This document shows, one piece after another, positions 1 to 8,270 of a DNA stretch of 64,000 nucleotides. Under the pieces are notes generated by a model, which was given only the letters and a program-made list of their open reading frames with translations, ran no database searches and had not been told where the DNA came from. Origin of the DNA: Pseudomonas sp. UBA1879 (GTDB taxonomy: Bacteria; Pseudomonadota; Gammaproteobacteria; Pseudomonadales; Pseudomonadaceae). Position 1 is the first letter of the stretch. Each line of letters begins with the position of its first letter. A program made the position numbers and the translations under genes. The stretch lies in assembly GCF_002338065.1 (NCBI RefSeq), contig NZ_DDHJ01000010.1, positions 224,058-288,057 of the forward strand, in the 5' to 3' direction.

Positions 1-79
1 ACAAGGCATTCGGCGTGTCAGGAGACGTGCACGATGCGGCAGCAAGGTGATCACCAAACCCTTGTACACCACAAAGCCC

Positions 80-133
80 GTAGGAGATGTCGGAGGCACG
101 ACGGCCGCGACCTGGCGCGCAGCGGCAGCAAAT
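80..133 (+). repeat. Degenerate copy of GTAGGAGCCGCC-type REP element
   Basis: The segment begins GTAGGAG and continues GGAGGCACGACGGCCGCGA. It matches the repeats seen near 13.7 kb and 48.5 kb except for a short divergent stretch after GTAGGAG. It lies downstream of the sensor kinase gene. Bases 1-197 hold no other feature that I can support. Confidence 0.5.
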
Positions 134-197
134 CCTGCGCATGCGGTGTGTCAGGGCGCATGCATCCAGCTTGTTGCAGGCAATGCGTCACTTACCG

Positions 198-1589
198 CTA
201 TCGCGGGAAAATCAGCGCGAAACAGATCCGCCCCTGTGTTGGCTGACTCACCGCCACGTCACCGCCATGCAACTGCATGATTGCCGCGACGATGGCCAGG
301 CCCAACCCGTTGGAGTCCGAGCTCTGGTGGCGGGAGGCGTCGGCGCGGTAGAAGCGGTCGAACAGCTTGCCGAGGGCCGATTCGCTCAGCACAGGCCCCT
401 GATTTTCCACCTCGATGCGCCGTTGCCCACGTTCATCGATCACCCGAATCTGGATCTCACTGCTTTCATCGGCATAGCGAATGGCGTTGGCCACCAGATT
501 ACTCAGGGCGCGGCGCAGCAACAGCGGATCGGCGTCGACCCGGGCCTCACCCGAAACGCTGAAGGTCATCTGCCGTTCCTCGGCCAGCCCCTCAAAGTAC
601 CCCGTCACCCGTTGCACCTCATCGGCCAGGCTCAGCGTCTGTCGATTGAGTGCGGCCTGGGCATCGTCGGCACGGGCGAGAAACAGGATGCTCTCGACCA
701 TGCGCGATATCCGTTCCAATTCTTCCAGGTTCGAAGCCAGCAGCATCTGATATTCATCGGCGCTGCGTGGTTGTCGCAGCGCCACTTGGCAATGCCCCAT
801 CAACGACCCCACCGGCGTGCGAATCTCATGGGCGAGGTCGGCGGAAAACTGGGTCAGGCGCTGATAGCCGTCGGCAAGGCGGTCCAGCATGCCGTTGTAC
901 GCATCGCTCAACTGCTGCAGTTCCACCGGCGTGTCATGGCTGTCCATGCGGCTGTCGAGGCGTGCCGGGGTGATGGCGGCGGCGTGATCGGCCATGCGGC
1001 GTAATGGACGCAGCCCTCGGCGCAACAACAGATACCCCAACCCGGCCGTCACCACGAACGCCAACGCGATCGCGATCAGGATGCGATTGCGGAAGTTGGC
1101 GAGTGTCGCCATCTCCTTGACCGCCAGATGCGCCGCAGTCAAGTGCACGATTTTGCCGCCGGAGTGCGCTTCCACCGTGGCCGCCCGCATGGGCACCTCC
1201 CCACTTGCCATTCCACTGCGCATGTCTTCGGCGCCCAGCGGTTGTTCAGCGCCAATCACCGGCATCTCCGGCAATGGCGCAAGCAGCGGATTGACGTTGA
1301 TCACCGGCGGTTTGCCAGGCTCGCCGATCACGAAAATATCGTCCTCGCTGTCCAGCATGTTTTCGAACAACTGAGGGCTGCTGCGCAGGGTGTCGAGGGT
1401 CAGGTCGTAGTGCAGCAATTTGCGAAAGTGATCGAGCCGCGCCAGCACCGCGTGGTCGCTGCGGGTCATGACCGAAGCCTTCATGGTTTCGTAGAGGTAC
1501 ATGCCGGAACCGGCCACGGCCAACATCGCCACCACAGCAAACGCCAGGGTCGAGCGCAGCGTCAGAGAGGGCTGGCGTCGGGCTCGCAT
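198..1589 (-). CDS. Heavy-metal/oxidative-stress sensor histidine kinase (CusS/HprS-like)
   Basis: Inner-membrane histidine kinase of 463 residues. There is one transmembrane segment near the N-terminus (about 10-32), a periplasmic sensor region of about 130 residues, a second transmembrane segment (about 168-190) and a HAMP linker. A HisKA domain follows with the phospho-acceptor His254 in LAHEIRTP, then an HATPase domain with an N-box (NAIRYA) and G-box (NGLGLAI). The architecture and length fit the CusS/CopS/HprS family. I chose the ATG at 1589 because GAGG lies just upstream; an in-frame GTG at 1604 lacks a ribosome site. The start overlaps the end of the response regulator gene by 28 bases, so the two are translationally coupled. 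The signal could be copper, silver or HOCl/peroxide stress. The divergent MsrP-like genes favour redox stress, but that is inference. Confidence 0.9.
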   Translation of the reverse strand: MRARRQPSLTLRSTLAFAVVAMLAVAGSGMYLYETMKASVMTRSDHAVLARLDHFRKLLHYDLTLDTLRSSPQLFENMLDSEDDIFVIGEPGKPPVINVNPLLAPLPEMPVIGAEQPLGAEDMRSGMASGEVPMRAATVEAHSGGKIVHLTAAHLAVKEMATLANFRNRILIAIALAFVVTAGLGYLLLRRGLRPLRRMADHAAAITPARLDSRMDSHDTPVELQQLSDAYNGMLDRLADGYQRLTQFSADLAHEIRTPVGSLMGHCQVALRQPRSADEYQMLLASNLEELERISRMVESILFLARADDAQAALNRQTLSLADEVQRVTGYFEGLAEERQMTFSVSGEARVDADPLLLRRALSNLVANAIRYADESSEIQIRVIDERGQRRIEVENQGPVLSESALGKLFDRFYRADASRHQSSDSNGLGLAIVAAIMQLHGGDVAVSQPTQGRICFALIFPR

Positions 1590-2257
1590 GGCCGCACCTC
1601 GCACACATAACCGATGCCGCGCACGGTGTGGATCAGCTTGACCGGATAGGGCAGGTCGATCTTGCTGCGCAGGCGTTTGATCGCCACATCGACCACGTTG
1701 GTGTCGCTGTCGAAGTTCATGTCCCAGACTTCCGAGGCGATCTGCGCCCGGGACAGCACGTCGCCCTCACGGCGCAGCAACAGGTGCAGCAGGGCAAATT
1801 CCTTGTTGGTCAGGGTGATCACCTGTTGCTGGCGGGTGACGCGGCGGCGCAGCAGGTCCAGTTCCAGATCCGCCAGGTGGAAATGATCAGCCTCACGCAC
1901 CACGCCCCGACGCAGAATCGTGCGGATGCGCAGCAGCAGTTCGGTAAAGGAAAACGGTTTTACCAGGTAATCGTCGGCGCCCAGCTCCAGCCCGCGGATA
2001 CGATCCTGCAACTGGTCGCGGGCGGTCAGGAACAGCACCGGCACGTCCTGTTTGGCGCGCAGCACTTCGATGATCTGCCAGCCGTCGATGCCCGGCAGCA
2101 TCACGTCCAGCACCAGCAGGTCGTAACGCTGCTCCAGCGCCATGTGCAAACCGTCGGCGCCGTGCTGGGTCCAGTCCACCTTATAGCCGGATTCGCTGAG
2201 GCCCTTTTTCAGGTACTCGCCGGTTTTGGTGTCGTCTTCGATGAGCAGAATGTGCAT
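1562..2257 (-). CDS. OmpR-family response regulator (CusR/HprR-like)
   Basis: DNA-binding response regulator of 231 residues. The receiver domain begins MHILLIEDD, with the acidic pocket at D8/D9 and the phospho-acceptor at Asp51 (LLVLDVMLPG). A winged-helix Trans_reg_C domain follows (NKEFALLHLL, then the GIGYVCE end). An upstream in-frame extension was rejected because MHILLIEDD is the canonical family start. It is the first gene of the regulator-kinase pair and is transcribed away from the DUF5666/cytochrome b/oxidoreductase genes. Two TGACA-N4-TGTCA-type boxes lie in the divergent promoter and are its probable binding sites. The exact subfamily (CusR, CopR or HprR) cannot be settled by reading alone. 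Confidence 0.92.
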   Translation of the reverse strand: MHILLIEDDTKTGEYLKKGLSESGYKVDWTQHGADGLHMALEQRYDLLVLDVMLPGIDGWQIIEVLRAKQDVPVLFLTARDQLQDRIRGLELGADDYLVKPFSFTELLLRIRTILRRGVVREADHFHLADLELDLLRRRVTRQQQVITLTNKEFALLHLLLRREGDVLSRAQIASEVWDMNFDSDTNVVDVAIKRLRSKIDLPYPVKLIHTVRGIGYVCEVRPCEPDASPL

Positions 2258-2374
2258 CGTGGGCAGGGCTCGCTTCACGTCGTCGGGACAGGGCGGACGT
2301 GCATCAGGTAATCGTCGACACGGCTGGATGCCGCGTTGTGTGCGGAGTTTAACCAACTGGCAACCCGCGGTCGG

Positions 2375-2435
2375 TTACATTTTTGTCATGGATCAGGCTG
2401 TGAGCGGTGCCGTGCCGTGAATGACAAAAATGTCA
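2375..2435. promoter_or_regulatory. Two response-regulator operator boxes in the divergent promoter
   Basis: Box 1 is TTACATTTTTGTCA (2375-2388). Box 2 is TGACAAAAATGTCA (2422-2435), a perfect TGACA-N4-TGTCA dyad. They are 47 bp apart centre to centre and sit between the response regulator start (2257) and the DUF5666 gene (2530). The shape matches boxes known for CusR/CopR/HprR regulators. Assignment to the adjacent regulator is inference. Confidence 0.65.
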
Positions 2436-2529
2436 TCGCCCGGTCATTGTCCGGTGCCGGTTGCCGGCGGAGTATGGCGGTCACCAAAACGCACTACGCT
2501 TCATTCAACTGCCCTCAAGGAACGTCACG

Positions 2530-3141
2530 ATGAACATGAAGAATGCACTGTCTGCCACCTTCGGCCTGCTCGCCCTGAGCGCCGCCGTCATCGCCTCGGC
2601 CGCTGACATGCCCGTGGTCAAGCCGGTGCGCGGCACCATCGACAGCTTCGAGAACAACACCCTGAACTTCACCACCCGCGCTGGCGCCCACCAGAGCATC
2701 AGCGTTACCGACAAGACCGGCGTGCGTCTGGTCTCCAAGGGTGACATCGCGTCGATCAAGTCCGACAGCTTCATCGGCTCGGCGGCCACGCCACAGGCCG
2801 ACGGCACGCTGAAGGCGCTGGAAGTGGCAGTGTTCGAACCGAGCCTGAAAGGCAGCGGCGAAGGCCACTACGGCTGGCAGAACGCTGACGGCAGCACCGG
2901 GACCATGACCAACGGCACCGTCGGCAAACTGACCGGCACTAACGGCCACACCCTGAGCGTCAGCTACAAAGGCGGCGAAAAGCAGCTGGTCGTGCCGGAT
3001 GACGTGCCAATCGCCTACATTCAAGCTGGCAAGCCCGAGCAACTGGTCAAAGGCGCCAAAGTCGTGGTGTTCCCGGCTGAAGACGGTAAGACCGCCCGTG
3101 GCGTAGCCGTTGGCAAGGATGGCTTCCAGCCGCCGATGTAA
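2530..3141 (+). CDS. Secreted DUF5666-like protein
   Basis: A 203-residue exported protein. It has a Sec signal peptide (MNMKNALSATFGLLALSAAV, cleavage probably after ASA). Two or three small beta-rich repeats follow, each starting like KPVRGTIDSFENNTLNF or TNGTVGKLTGTNGHTLSV, the pattern I associate with DUF5666 domains. The start is set by an AAGGAA site seven bases before the ATG at 2530. It is the first gene downstream of two response-regulator boxes and precedes the cytochrome b/MsrP-like pair, with a REP hairpin between. Its molecular function is unknown; some databases label homologues metal transport proteins without evidence. A periplasmic role in metal or oxidative stress is inferred from context only. 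Confidence 0.75.
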   Translation: MNMKNALSATFGLLALSAAVIASAADMPVVKPVRGTIDSFENNTLNFTTRAGAHQSISVTDKTGVRLVSKGDIASIKSDSFIGSAATPQADGTLKALEVAVFEPSLKGSGEGHYGWQNADGSTGTMTNGTVGKLTGTNGHTLSVSYKGGEKQLVVPDDVPIAYIQAGKPEQLVKGAKVVVFPAEDGKTARGVAVGKDGFQPPM

Positions 3142-3177
3142 CGTGATCGCGGTGTGCCTGCCGCACCGCGTTGCCCA

Positions 3178-3264
3178 TTCGCCAGCAAGCCGGCTCCCAC
3201 GGGCCGGGGTTGTCTTCGATTCTGATGACTGAACCCCTACTGTGGGAGCCGGCTTGCTGGCGAA
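3178..3264. repeat. REP inverted pair
   Basis: Perfect 23-base inverted repeat (3178-3200 and 3242-3264) with core AGCAAGCCGGCTCCCAC, separated by 41 bases. This is a typical Pseudomonas REP doublet. It lies between the DUF5666 gene and the cytochrome b gene, so it may weaken or stabilise read-through transcripts. Confidence 0.85.
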
Positions 3265-3337
3265 GGCTGACGCCCAGGCACTGCTGCGCTTCAGGTTCTG
3301 AATGCAGTTTTGAGTCCCACGTGATGAGCCTCACACC

Positions 3338-3961
3338 ATGAAAAAAACCAGAATCCACCCTTGGCCCATTCGCCTTACGCACTGGATCAACGCCGTCGGC
3401 ATGGTCTGCATGTTTATGAGCGGCTGGGGCATCTACAACGCCTCGCCGCTGTTCCGTTTTTCCTTTCCTCGTGATTTCACCCTTGGCGGTTGGTTGGGCG
3501 GCGCGTTGGCGTGGCACTTCGCAGTGATGTGGCTGTTGGTCATCAACGGTCTGATCTACGTGTTGTACGGCGTGTTCAGCAAACACTTCAAACGCGACTT
3601 TCTGCCGGTGACGCCAAACGCCGTCAAACGCGATTTGCTGGACGCGCTGCGTTTTCGCCTCAAGCATGAGAAGGGCGTGTACAACGCGGTGCAACGGTTG
3701 ATGTATTGGTTGGTGCTGGCGGCCGGTGTGTTGATTGTGGTTTCGGGGCTGGCGATCTGGAAACCGATCCAATTGCAGGAACTGACCGCGCTGTTCGGCG
3801 GGTACGATTTCGCGCGCTTCGTGCATTTCGGTGCGATGGCGGCCATTGGCGCGTTTGTCGTGGTGCACCTGGCGTTGGTGCTGTTGGTACCGAAAACCCT
3901 GTTGCCGATGATCACCGGCGGCACGCGTGTGATGGAAAGCGGGAAGGGCAAACATGATTGA
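3338..3961 (+). CDS. Membrane cytochrome b561-type electron carrier
   Basis: A 207-residue integral membrane protein with about four transmembrane helices. Histidines suited to haem b binding lie in RLTHWINAVG (helix 1), AWHFAVMWL (helix 2), FVHFGAMAA and VVVHLALVLL (last helix). The pattern fits the Ni/Fe-hydrogenase/thiosulfate-reductase cytochrome b family. The following molybdenum oxidoreductase overlaps it by eight bases (ATG at 3954), so the two are translationally coupled. It most likely passes quinol electrons to that periplasmic enzyme, as MsrQ does for MsrP, although the two cytochromes are not clearly homologous. No strong ribosome site precedes the ATG at 3338. Confidence 0.85.
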   Translation: MKKTRIHPWPIRLTHWINAVGMVCMFMSGWGIYNASPLFRFSFPRDFTLGGWLGGALAWHFAVMWLLVINGLIYVLYGVFSKHFKRDFLPVTPNAVKRDLLDALRFRLKHEKGVYNAVQRLMYWLVLAAGVLIVVSGLAIWKPIQLQELTALFGGYDFARFVHFGAMAAIGAFVVVHLALVLLVPKTLLPMITGGTRVMESGKGKHD

Positions 3962-4724
3962 GCCAAAAAAACGCGCGATCCAGCGCATCAAGCTGGAACC
4001 GGCGCAACAGATTCAGTTGGAAAACCTGCAACGCCGACACTTCCTGAAGGGTGGCCTGACGGTCGGCGCGATGGCCATGCTCAGTGGTTGCAACCTGCAG
4101 GACGGCGATCAGGTGGACAAGGTGCTGTGGAGCATGTCGCGCTTCAACGACCGGGTCCAGGCCTGGCTGTTCAGCGGTCAGAAGCTGGCGCCGACTTTCG
4201 CCAAGGAACAGATCCGCAACCCGTTCCCGTTCAACGCGTTCTACGGCGAAGATGACATTCCCGACCTGGACGTGGCGGACTGGAAGCTGGGTGTCTCCGG
4301 TCTGGTCCGCGACAAGGCCCCCTGGACCCTCGACGGCCTGCGCAAACTGCCCCAGCGCACCGACATCACCCGGCTGATCTGCGTCGAAGGCTGGAGTGCG
4401 ATCGGGCAATGGGGTGGCGTGCCGTTGAAGACCTTCCTGGAGCATGTCGGGGCGGACACTACCGCCAAATTCGTCGGCTTCAAATGCGCGGACCGCTACT
4501 ACTCGAGTCTGGACATGCCGACGGCGTTGCACCCGCAAACCCTGCTGGCGCTGGATTTTGGCGAGGTCGCGTTGCCCCCGAGCTACGGCTACCCCCTGCG
4601 CATCCGCGTGCCGACCAAACTGGGCTTCAAGAATCCCAAGCACATCGTCGAGATTTTCGTCACCAACGATTATCCGGGCGGCTATTGGGAGGATCAGGGC
4701 TACAACTGGTTTAGCGGGATTTGA
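3954..4724 (+). CDS. MsrP/YedY-like molybdopterin oxidoreductase, Tat-exported
   Basis: A 256-residue sulfite-oxidase-fold enzyme. A Tat motif RRHFLKGG (28-35) is followed by a hydrophobic stretch and LSGC with Cys46, so it may be a Tat-exported lipoprotein. The molybdenum-binding cysteine is Cys143 in ICVEGWSAIGQW, which closely resembles the CVEGWS site of MsrP (YedY), the periplasmic methionine sulfoxide reductase. The C-terminus GGYWEDQGYNW also fits the family. It is coupled to the cytochrome b gene (eight-base overlap, with GGAAGGG upstream as ribosome site). The substrate is not proven. Repair of oxidised periplasmic proteins is plausible given the HprRS-like regulators next door. Confidence 0.85.
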   Translation: MIEPKKRAIQRIKLEPAQQIQLENLQRRHFLKGGLTVGAMAMLSGCNLQDGDQVDKVLWSMSRFNDRVQAWLFSGQKLAPTFAKEQIRNPFPFNAFYGEDDIPDLDVADWKLGVSGLVRDKAPWTLDGLRKLPQRTDITRLICVEGWSAIGQWGGVPLKTFLEHVGADTTAKFVGFKCADRYYSSLDMPTALHPQTLLALDFGEVALPPSYGYPLRIRVPTKLGFKNPKHIVEIFVTNDYPGGYWEDQGYNWFSGI

Positions 4725-4763
4725 CGGTTGGACGTGGTTCATCTGTAGGAGCGTGTCGCGCAT

Positions 4764-4803
4764 AAAAAAACCGCCTGCCGAGTGATCGGCAGGCGGTTTT
4801 TTT
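4764..4803. terminator. Bidirectional rho-independent terminator
   Basis: A 10-bp perfect stem CCGCCTGCCG/CGGCAGGCGG with a six-base loop. It is flanked by seven A on the left and seven T on the right, so it can end both convergent transcripts (the MsrP-like gene and the efe operon). Confidence 0.95.
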
Positions 4804-4814
4804 ACGCGTTGAAC

Positions 4815-5636
4815 TCAGTTCAAACCGAGCTTGCCGCGCATTTGCGACAGGTCTTCCGCCAGGGTGTTGACCGGGCCAGTCAGGGCCTTGCGGTCGTTTT
4901 CCTTCACCTTGTCATAGGTTTCGAAACCGCCATCCTTGGTTTTGTACTTCGCCAGGATCTTGTCCACGGTCGCGAAGTTCTTGTCGACTTTGGCCACGAA
5001 CGCCTTGTCCGACTTCTCCAGCTGCGGCTTGAACAGATCGACGATCTTCTTCGCGCCGTCTACGTTGCCCTGGAAGTCATACAGGTCGGTGTGGCTGTAA
5101 CGGTCTTCTTCACCAGAGATCTTGGTCGCCGCGACTTCTTCCAGCAGGGCAGCAGCACCGCCCACGACTTTCTCGGGCGGGAAGGTCAGGTCGGCAATGC
5201 GCGATTGCAGGTCTTTCACGTCAGCCAGCAGCTTGTCGGCGAGGGCTTCCTGACCTTTGGTGGTGTTCTTGGCGAACAGCGCGTGCTCAAGACGGTGGAA
5301 ACCGGTGAAGTCTTCGGCTTCAACGCCTTTCTCGTGGTCGTCTTCGCGGGAGTCAATCGACTTGTCGAGGTCGTCGAACAGCTCGGCGATCGGCTCGATG
5401 GCCTCGTACGCCACGCGGGTGGTCGGGTACAGCTTCTTGGCGGTGGCCAGGTCGCCTTTCTTGATCGCGTCAGTGAACTGCTGGGTATCGGTGGCCAGCT
5501 TGTCGACGTTTTCAGTGACGTAGATTTTGTAGTCGGACACCGGGGTCACCAGGTCCAGTGGCGCCGTCGCCGCGAACACGGACGGGGTCTGCAACAAGCC
5601 AAGGGTAACCAACAGCGCGAGAGGCGACTTTTTCAT
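4815..5636 (-). CDS. efeM: EfeM-type imelysin (M75) periplasmic iron-binding protein
   Basis: A 273-residue protein with a Sec signal peptide (MKKSPLALLVTLGLLQTPSVFA) and a single imelysin/M75 helical domain containing the GFHRLEHALF motif (HxxE-type metal site). It lacks the N-terminal cupredoxin domain present in EfeO, so it matches the shorter EfeM form described from Pseudomonas. It is the last gene of the efe operon, 27 bases after efeB, with an AGGAAGAG ribosome site. It probably binds ferric or ferrous iron in the periplasm and hands it to EfeU. The operon therefore carries two M75 paralogues. Confidence 0.9.
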   Translation of the reverse strand: MKKSPLALLVTLGLLQTPSVFAATAPLDLVTPVSDYKIYVTENVDKLATDTQQFTDAIKKGDLATAKKLYPTTRVAYEAIEPIAELFDDLDKSIDSREDDHEKGVEAEDFTGFHRLEHALFAKNTTKGQEALADKLLADVKDLQSRIADLTFPPEKVVGGAAALLEEVAATKISGEEDRYSHTDLYDFQGNVDGAKKIVDLFKPQLEKSDKAFVAKVDKNFATVDKILAKYKTKDGGFETYDKVKENDRKALTGPVNTLAEDLSQMRGKLGLN

Positions 5637-5663
5637 GGAGCTCTTCCTGTGAGGTAAGGGTTG

Positions 5664-6986
5664 TCAGGCAGTTTTTGTTTTTACAGCGGAGGCAGCAGCC
5701 AGCAGCGACCGGCCGATGAAATCGTTTTTGTCCTTGACCCCCGGCAGGGTGAAGAAATAGCCGCCGCCGACCGGCTTCAGGTATTCCTCCAGCGGCTCGC
5801 CGTTGAGCCGGGTCTGCACGGTGATGAAGCCTTTTTCCAGGTCCTGCTGGTAGCAGATGAACAACAGGCCCATGTCCAGCTGGCCGTTCTTCATCACGCC
5901 GTTGGAATAGTTGAACGGGCGGCGCAGGATCAGGTTGCGCTGGCTTTCGGCCGTGCGCGGGTTCGCCAGACGGATATGAGCATCGAGTTTGGTGAGCTTG
6001 CCTTCAGGGTCTTTGGCGTAATCCGGAACATCGGTCTCGGTCTTGCCGTCCATTGGCGCGCCGGTCGGTTTGACCCGGCCAATGATGCTTTCCTGTTCCT
6101 GCAGCGGGGTGCGGTCCCAACGCTCGACCAGGTTGCGGATGACGCGCACCGCCTGGTAGCTGCCGTTGGCGGCCCACGCTGGCTCGTCGCTGCCCGCTTG
6201 CACCCAGACCACATCGTTCATGGTCTTCTGGTTGTTGGAATCCGGATTGGCCGAGCCATCGCGGAAACCGAGGAAGTTGCGCGCGCTCTCAGGCGGTTGA
6301 CCCGGCTTGAGCGGGGCCTGGGCCGGTACGGTGCCTTCCTGTTTCCAGCGCACCAACAGCAAGTCCGGCAGGTTTTTCACGATGTCGCGCAGGGCGTGAA
6401 TGTTGCTGTCCGGGGCGTTGGAGCAGAACTGAATGCTCAGGTCGCCATGGCAGCACGCAGCTTCCAGTGCGTCGTTGGGGAAACCGACCATGCGCTGCAG
6501 GCGCTTGGGCTTGACTGCTTCAAGGCCAAAACGCTCGTCGAACAGTGAATCGCCGACCGAGACAGTGATGGTCAGGTTGTCCGGGCTGACCACCGGGCCA
6601 AGGATGCCGGAATCCAAAGGCGGCAGTTTCGGGTCGACCTGAGGCACGGCACCGCCGGTCATCAGGAAGGCGATGCGCTCGTTGAGGGTGCGGAACAGAC
6701 GCTCCAGGTCATCGGCGTCCTGGGCCAGCACGTCGAACGCGACCATCATCCCGGCAGCAGGACGCGGCGTGACGATACCGCTCTGGTGCACGCCATGGAA
6801 TTCGTTGTGGTCCTGGGTCTTTTCGCTCTTCGGAGCCTCGGTCACCTGTGCCGGGGCGTTGGTGGCCGCCAGAGCGTTGCCGGTCAGGCTGGCACCGGCG
6901 ATGGCGGCGCCAGCCGCGCCAAGGCCCATCAGGACACGGCGGCGGTCAGCGGAAATCGGGGCGTTGGTTTTATCGGAGTCTTTCAT
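5664..6986 (-). CDS. efeB: EfeB deferrochelatase/DyP-type haem peroxidase
   Basis: A 440-residue dye-decolourising peroxidase. The Tat signal is DRRRVLMGLGAAGAAIAGASL. The DyP GXXDG motif appears as GFRDGSANPD (distal Asp), and HIRLANPRT carries the probable haem-ligand His and an Arg. I chose the start MKDSDKTN at 6986 because an upstream extension shows no signal peptide logic. It sits between efeO and efeM in the Fur-boxed operon. Known roles for the family are oxidation of Fe(II) for EfeU import or release of iron from haem. Confidence 0.93.
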   Translation of the reverse strand: MKDSDKTNAPISADRRRVLMGLGAAGAAIAGASLTGNALAATNAPAQVTEAPKSEKTQDHNEFHGVHQSGIVTPRPAAGMMVAFDVLAQDADDLERLFRTLNERIAFLMTGGAVPQVDPKLPPLDSGILGPVVSPDNLTITVSVGDSLFDERFGLEAVKPKRLQRMVGFPNDALEAACCHGDLSIQFCSNAPDSNIHALRDIVKNLPDLLLVRWKQEGTVPAQAPLKPGQPPESARNFLGFRDGSANPDSNNQKTMNDVVWVQAGSDEPAWAANGSYQAVRVIRNLVERWDRTPLQEQESIIGRVKPTGAPMDGKTETDVPDYAKDPEGKLTKLDAHIRLANPRTAESQRNLILRRPFNYSNGVMKNGQLDMGLLFICYQQDLEKGFITVQTRLNGEPLEEYLKPVGGGYFFTLPGVKDKNDFIGRSLLAAASAVKTKTA

Positions 6987-7053
6987 GTGAATGGCTTTCT
7001 TCGCTCGGGTTTCAGGGCCGGGCGGGCGCAGGGTGGCACCCGCCAGGGCACGC

Positions 7054-8262
7054 TTACAGGCCGGTGAGGCCGAGGGCCGGATCGATTCCATCGAGTGCAT
7101 CGGCCAGCGCCTTGGCCTTGTCTGCTATCTGTTTTCGTTGTTCGGTGCTGACCTGGTCGTACGGTGTGTAGCCGCTGTCGGTCTTGAGCATCAGCAACTG
7201 GTCGTCGAGGGCCGTGCTGGCGTCGTCGATCTTCTTCAGCACGTCGCCCCAGTTCTTGGCCAGCAGCGGACGCAACAGGTCGACCACTTTGCGCGTGCCT
7301 TCCAGGTTGGCGGCGAAACCGCTGGCGTCGAGGTGGCTGTAACGCTCTTCTTCGCCGCTGCTGCGGATGTCGGCCAGGCTGCGCATGCTGCGCACGACCA
7401 TGCTTGCCAATTGCTCAGGGGCGATGCTCTGAGCCAGCAGCTGGGTTTTCAGGGTCGCGAGGTCGGCTTGCAGCTTCTGCGCGACCGGGGACAGGCCGTC
7501 CAGGGATTTTTGCGCGAACAGGCCGAATTCCAGGCGGTGGAAGCCGCTGAAGCCGGGGTCCTGCTCGCGTTTTTCGAAGTAGTCGGCGCGGGCGTTGATC
7601 GCGTTATCCAGCTCTGCCAAGCGCTGCGCGGCCGGGGCGATGCGCTGATACGCAGCGCGGGCCGGGCCGTAGGCTTTCTGCGCAGCGGCCAGGTCGCCGC
7701 TGTCAATGGCCTGTTGCAGATCGGCCGTGGCGCGGATCAGCGCGCTGCTCTGGGTGCTGAGGTAGACGCGGTATTCGGACAACGGGCCAATGAACGCCAC
7801 CATCGAAGGACGGGCCTTGGCGGCGGCTTCGGATTCGGCGGTCGGGGTCACGTGCAGCACGCCGCGAGGGTTGCTCAGCAGGCCACAGGTGATCGCGTAA
7901 TCGCCGGGCTGTAGGTTGGCGTTAATGATCTGGCTCAGGCCCGGCACGATGTTTTCGCGTTCTTCGACCACCAGCACGCCGTCGAGGATTTCCCATTCCA
8001 CGGCGCGCTCGGAGGCGTTGACGATGCGGAATGCGTGCTTGCCTGCGGGCACGGTGATTTCGTTCGGTTCGCAGCTTTTGGCGTTGATGGTCACCACGGT
8101 TTCATTGCCGCCGTTGGCAACGCGTTTTTTCTGCGCGGCCTGTGAGGCGAAATAGAACATCGCGCCTGCAGCGATCATCAGCAGCACCGAGCCTGCAACG
8201 GCAAATTGCAGGGCGCGTTTAGGCTTGGCTTTCTGGGGAGGAAGGCCGGTCTGACTGGTCAT
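7054..8262 (-). CDS. efeO: EfeO iron-uptake protein (cupredoxin plus M75)
   Basis: A 402-residue protein with an N-terminal membrane anchor or uncleaved signal (about 18-42). A cupredoxin-like domain follows (about 55-140: CEPNEITVPAG, VEWEILDG, VVEERENI, ITCGLLSNPRG), all characteristic of EfeO. The M75 imelysin domain has GFHRLEFGLF. It begins eight bases after the end of efeU. It is predicted to bind periplasmic iron and possibly copper as an electron-transfer partner, delivering iron to EfeU with EfeB. Confidence 0.95.
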   Translation of the reverse strand: MTSQTGLPPQKAKPKRALQFAVAGSVLLMIAAGAMFYFASQAAQKKRVANGGNETVVTINAKSCEPNEITVPAGKHAFRIVNASERAVEWEILDGVLVVEERENIVPGLSQIINANLQPGDYAITCGLLSNPRGVLHVTPTAESEAAAKARPSMVAFIGPLSEYRVYLSTQSSALIRATADLQQAIDSGDLAAAQKAYGPARAAYQRIAPAAQRLAELDNAINARADYFEKREQDPGFSGFHRLEFGLFAQKSLDGLSPVAQKLQADLATLKTQLLAQSIAPEQLASMVVRSMRSLADIRSSGEEERYSHLDASGFAANLEGTRKVVDLLRPLLAKNWGDVLKKIDDASTALDDQLLMLKTDSGYTPYDQVSTEQRKQIADKAKALADALDGIDPALGLTGL

Positions 8263-8270
8263 GGTTGCCC

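Noticed and set aside
87..1004. Long readable frame on the plus strand across the sensor kinase
   Set aside because: It is the antisense of the kinase gene, which has complete HisKA and HATPase motifs and ribosome site. The antisense product has no recognisable domain.
1562..2356. Longer start for the response regulator at 2356
   Set aside because: The family start MHILLIEDD is at 2257, and the extension would run through the divergent promoter region holding the boxes.
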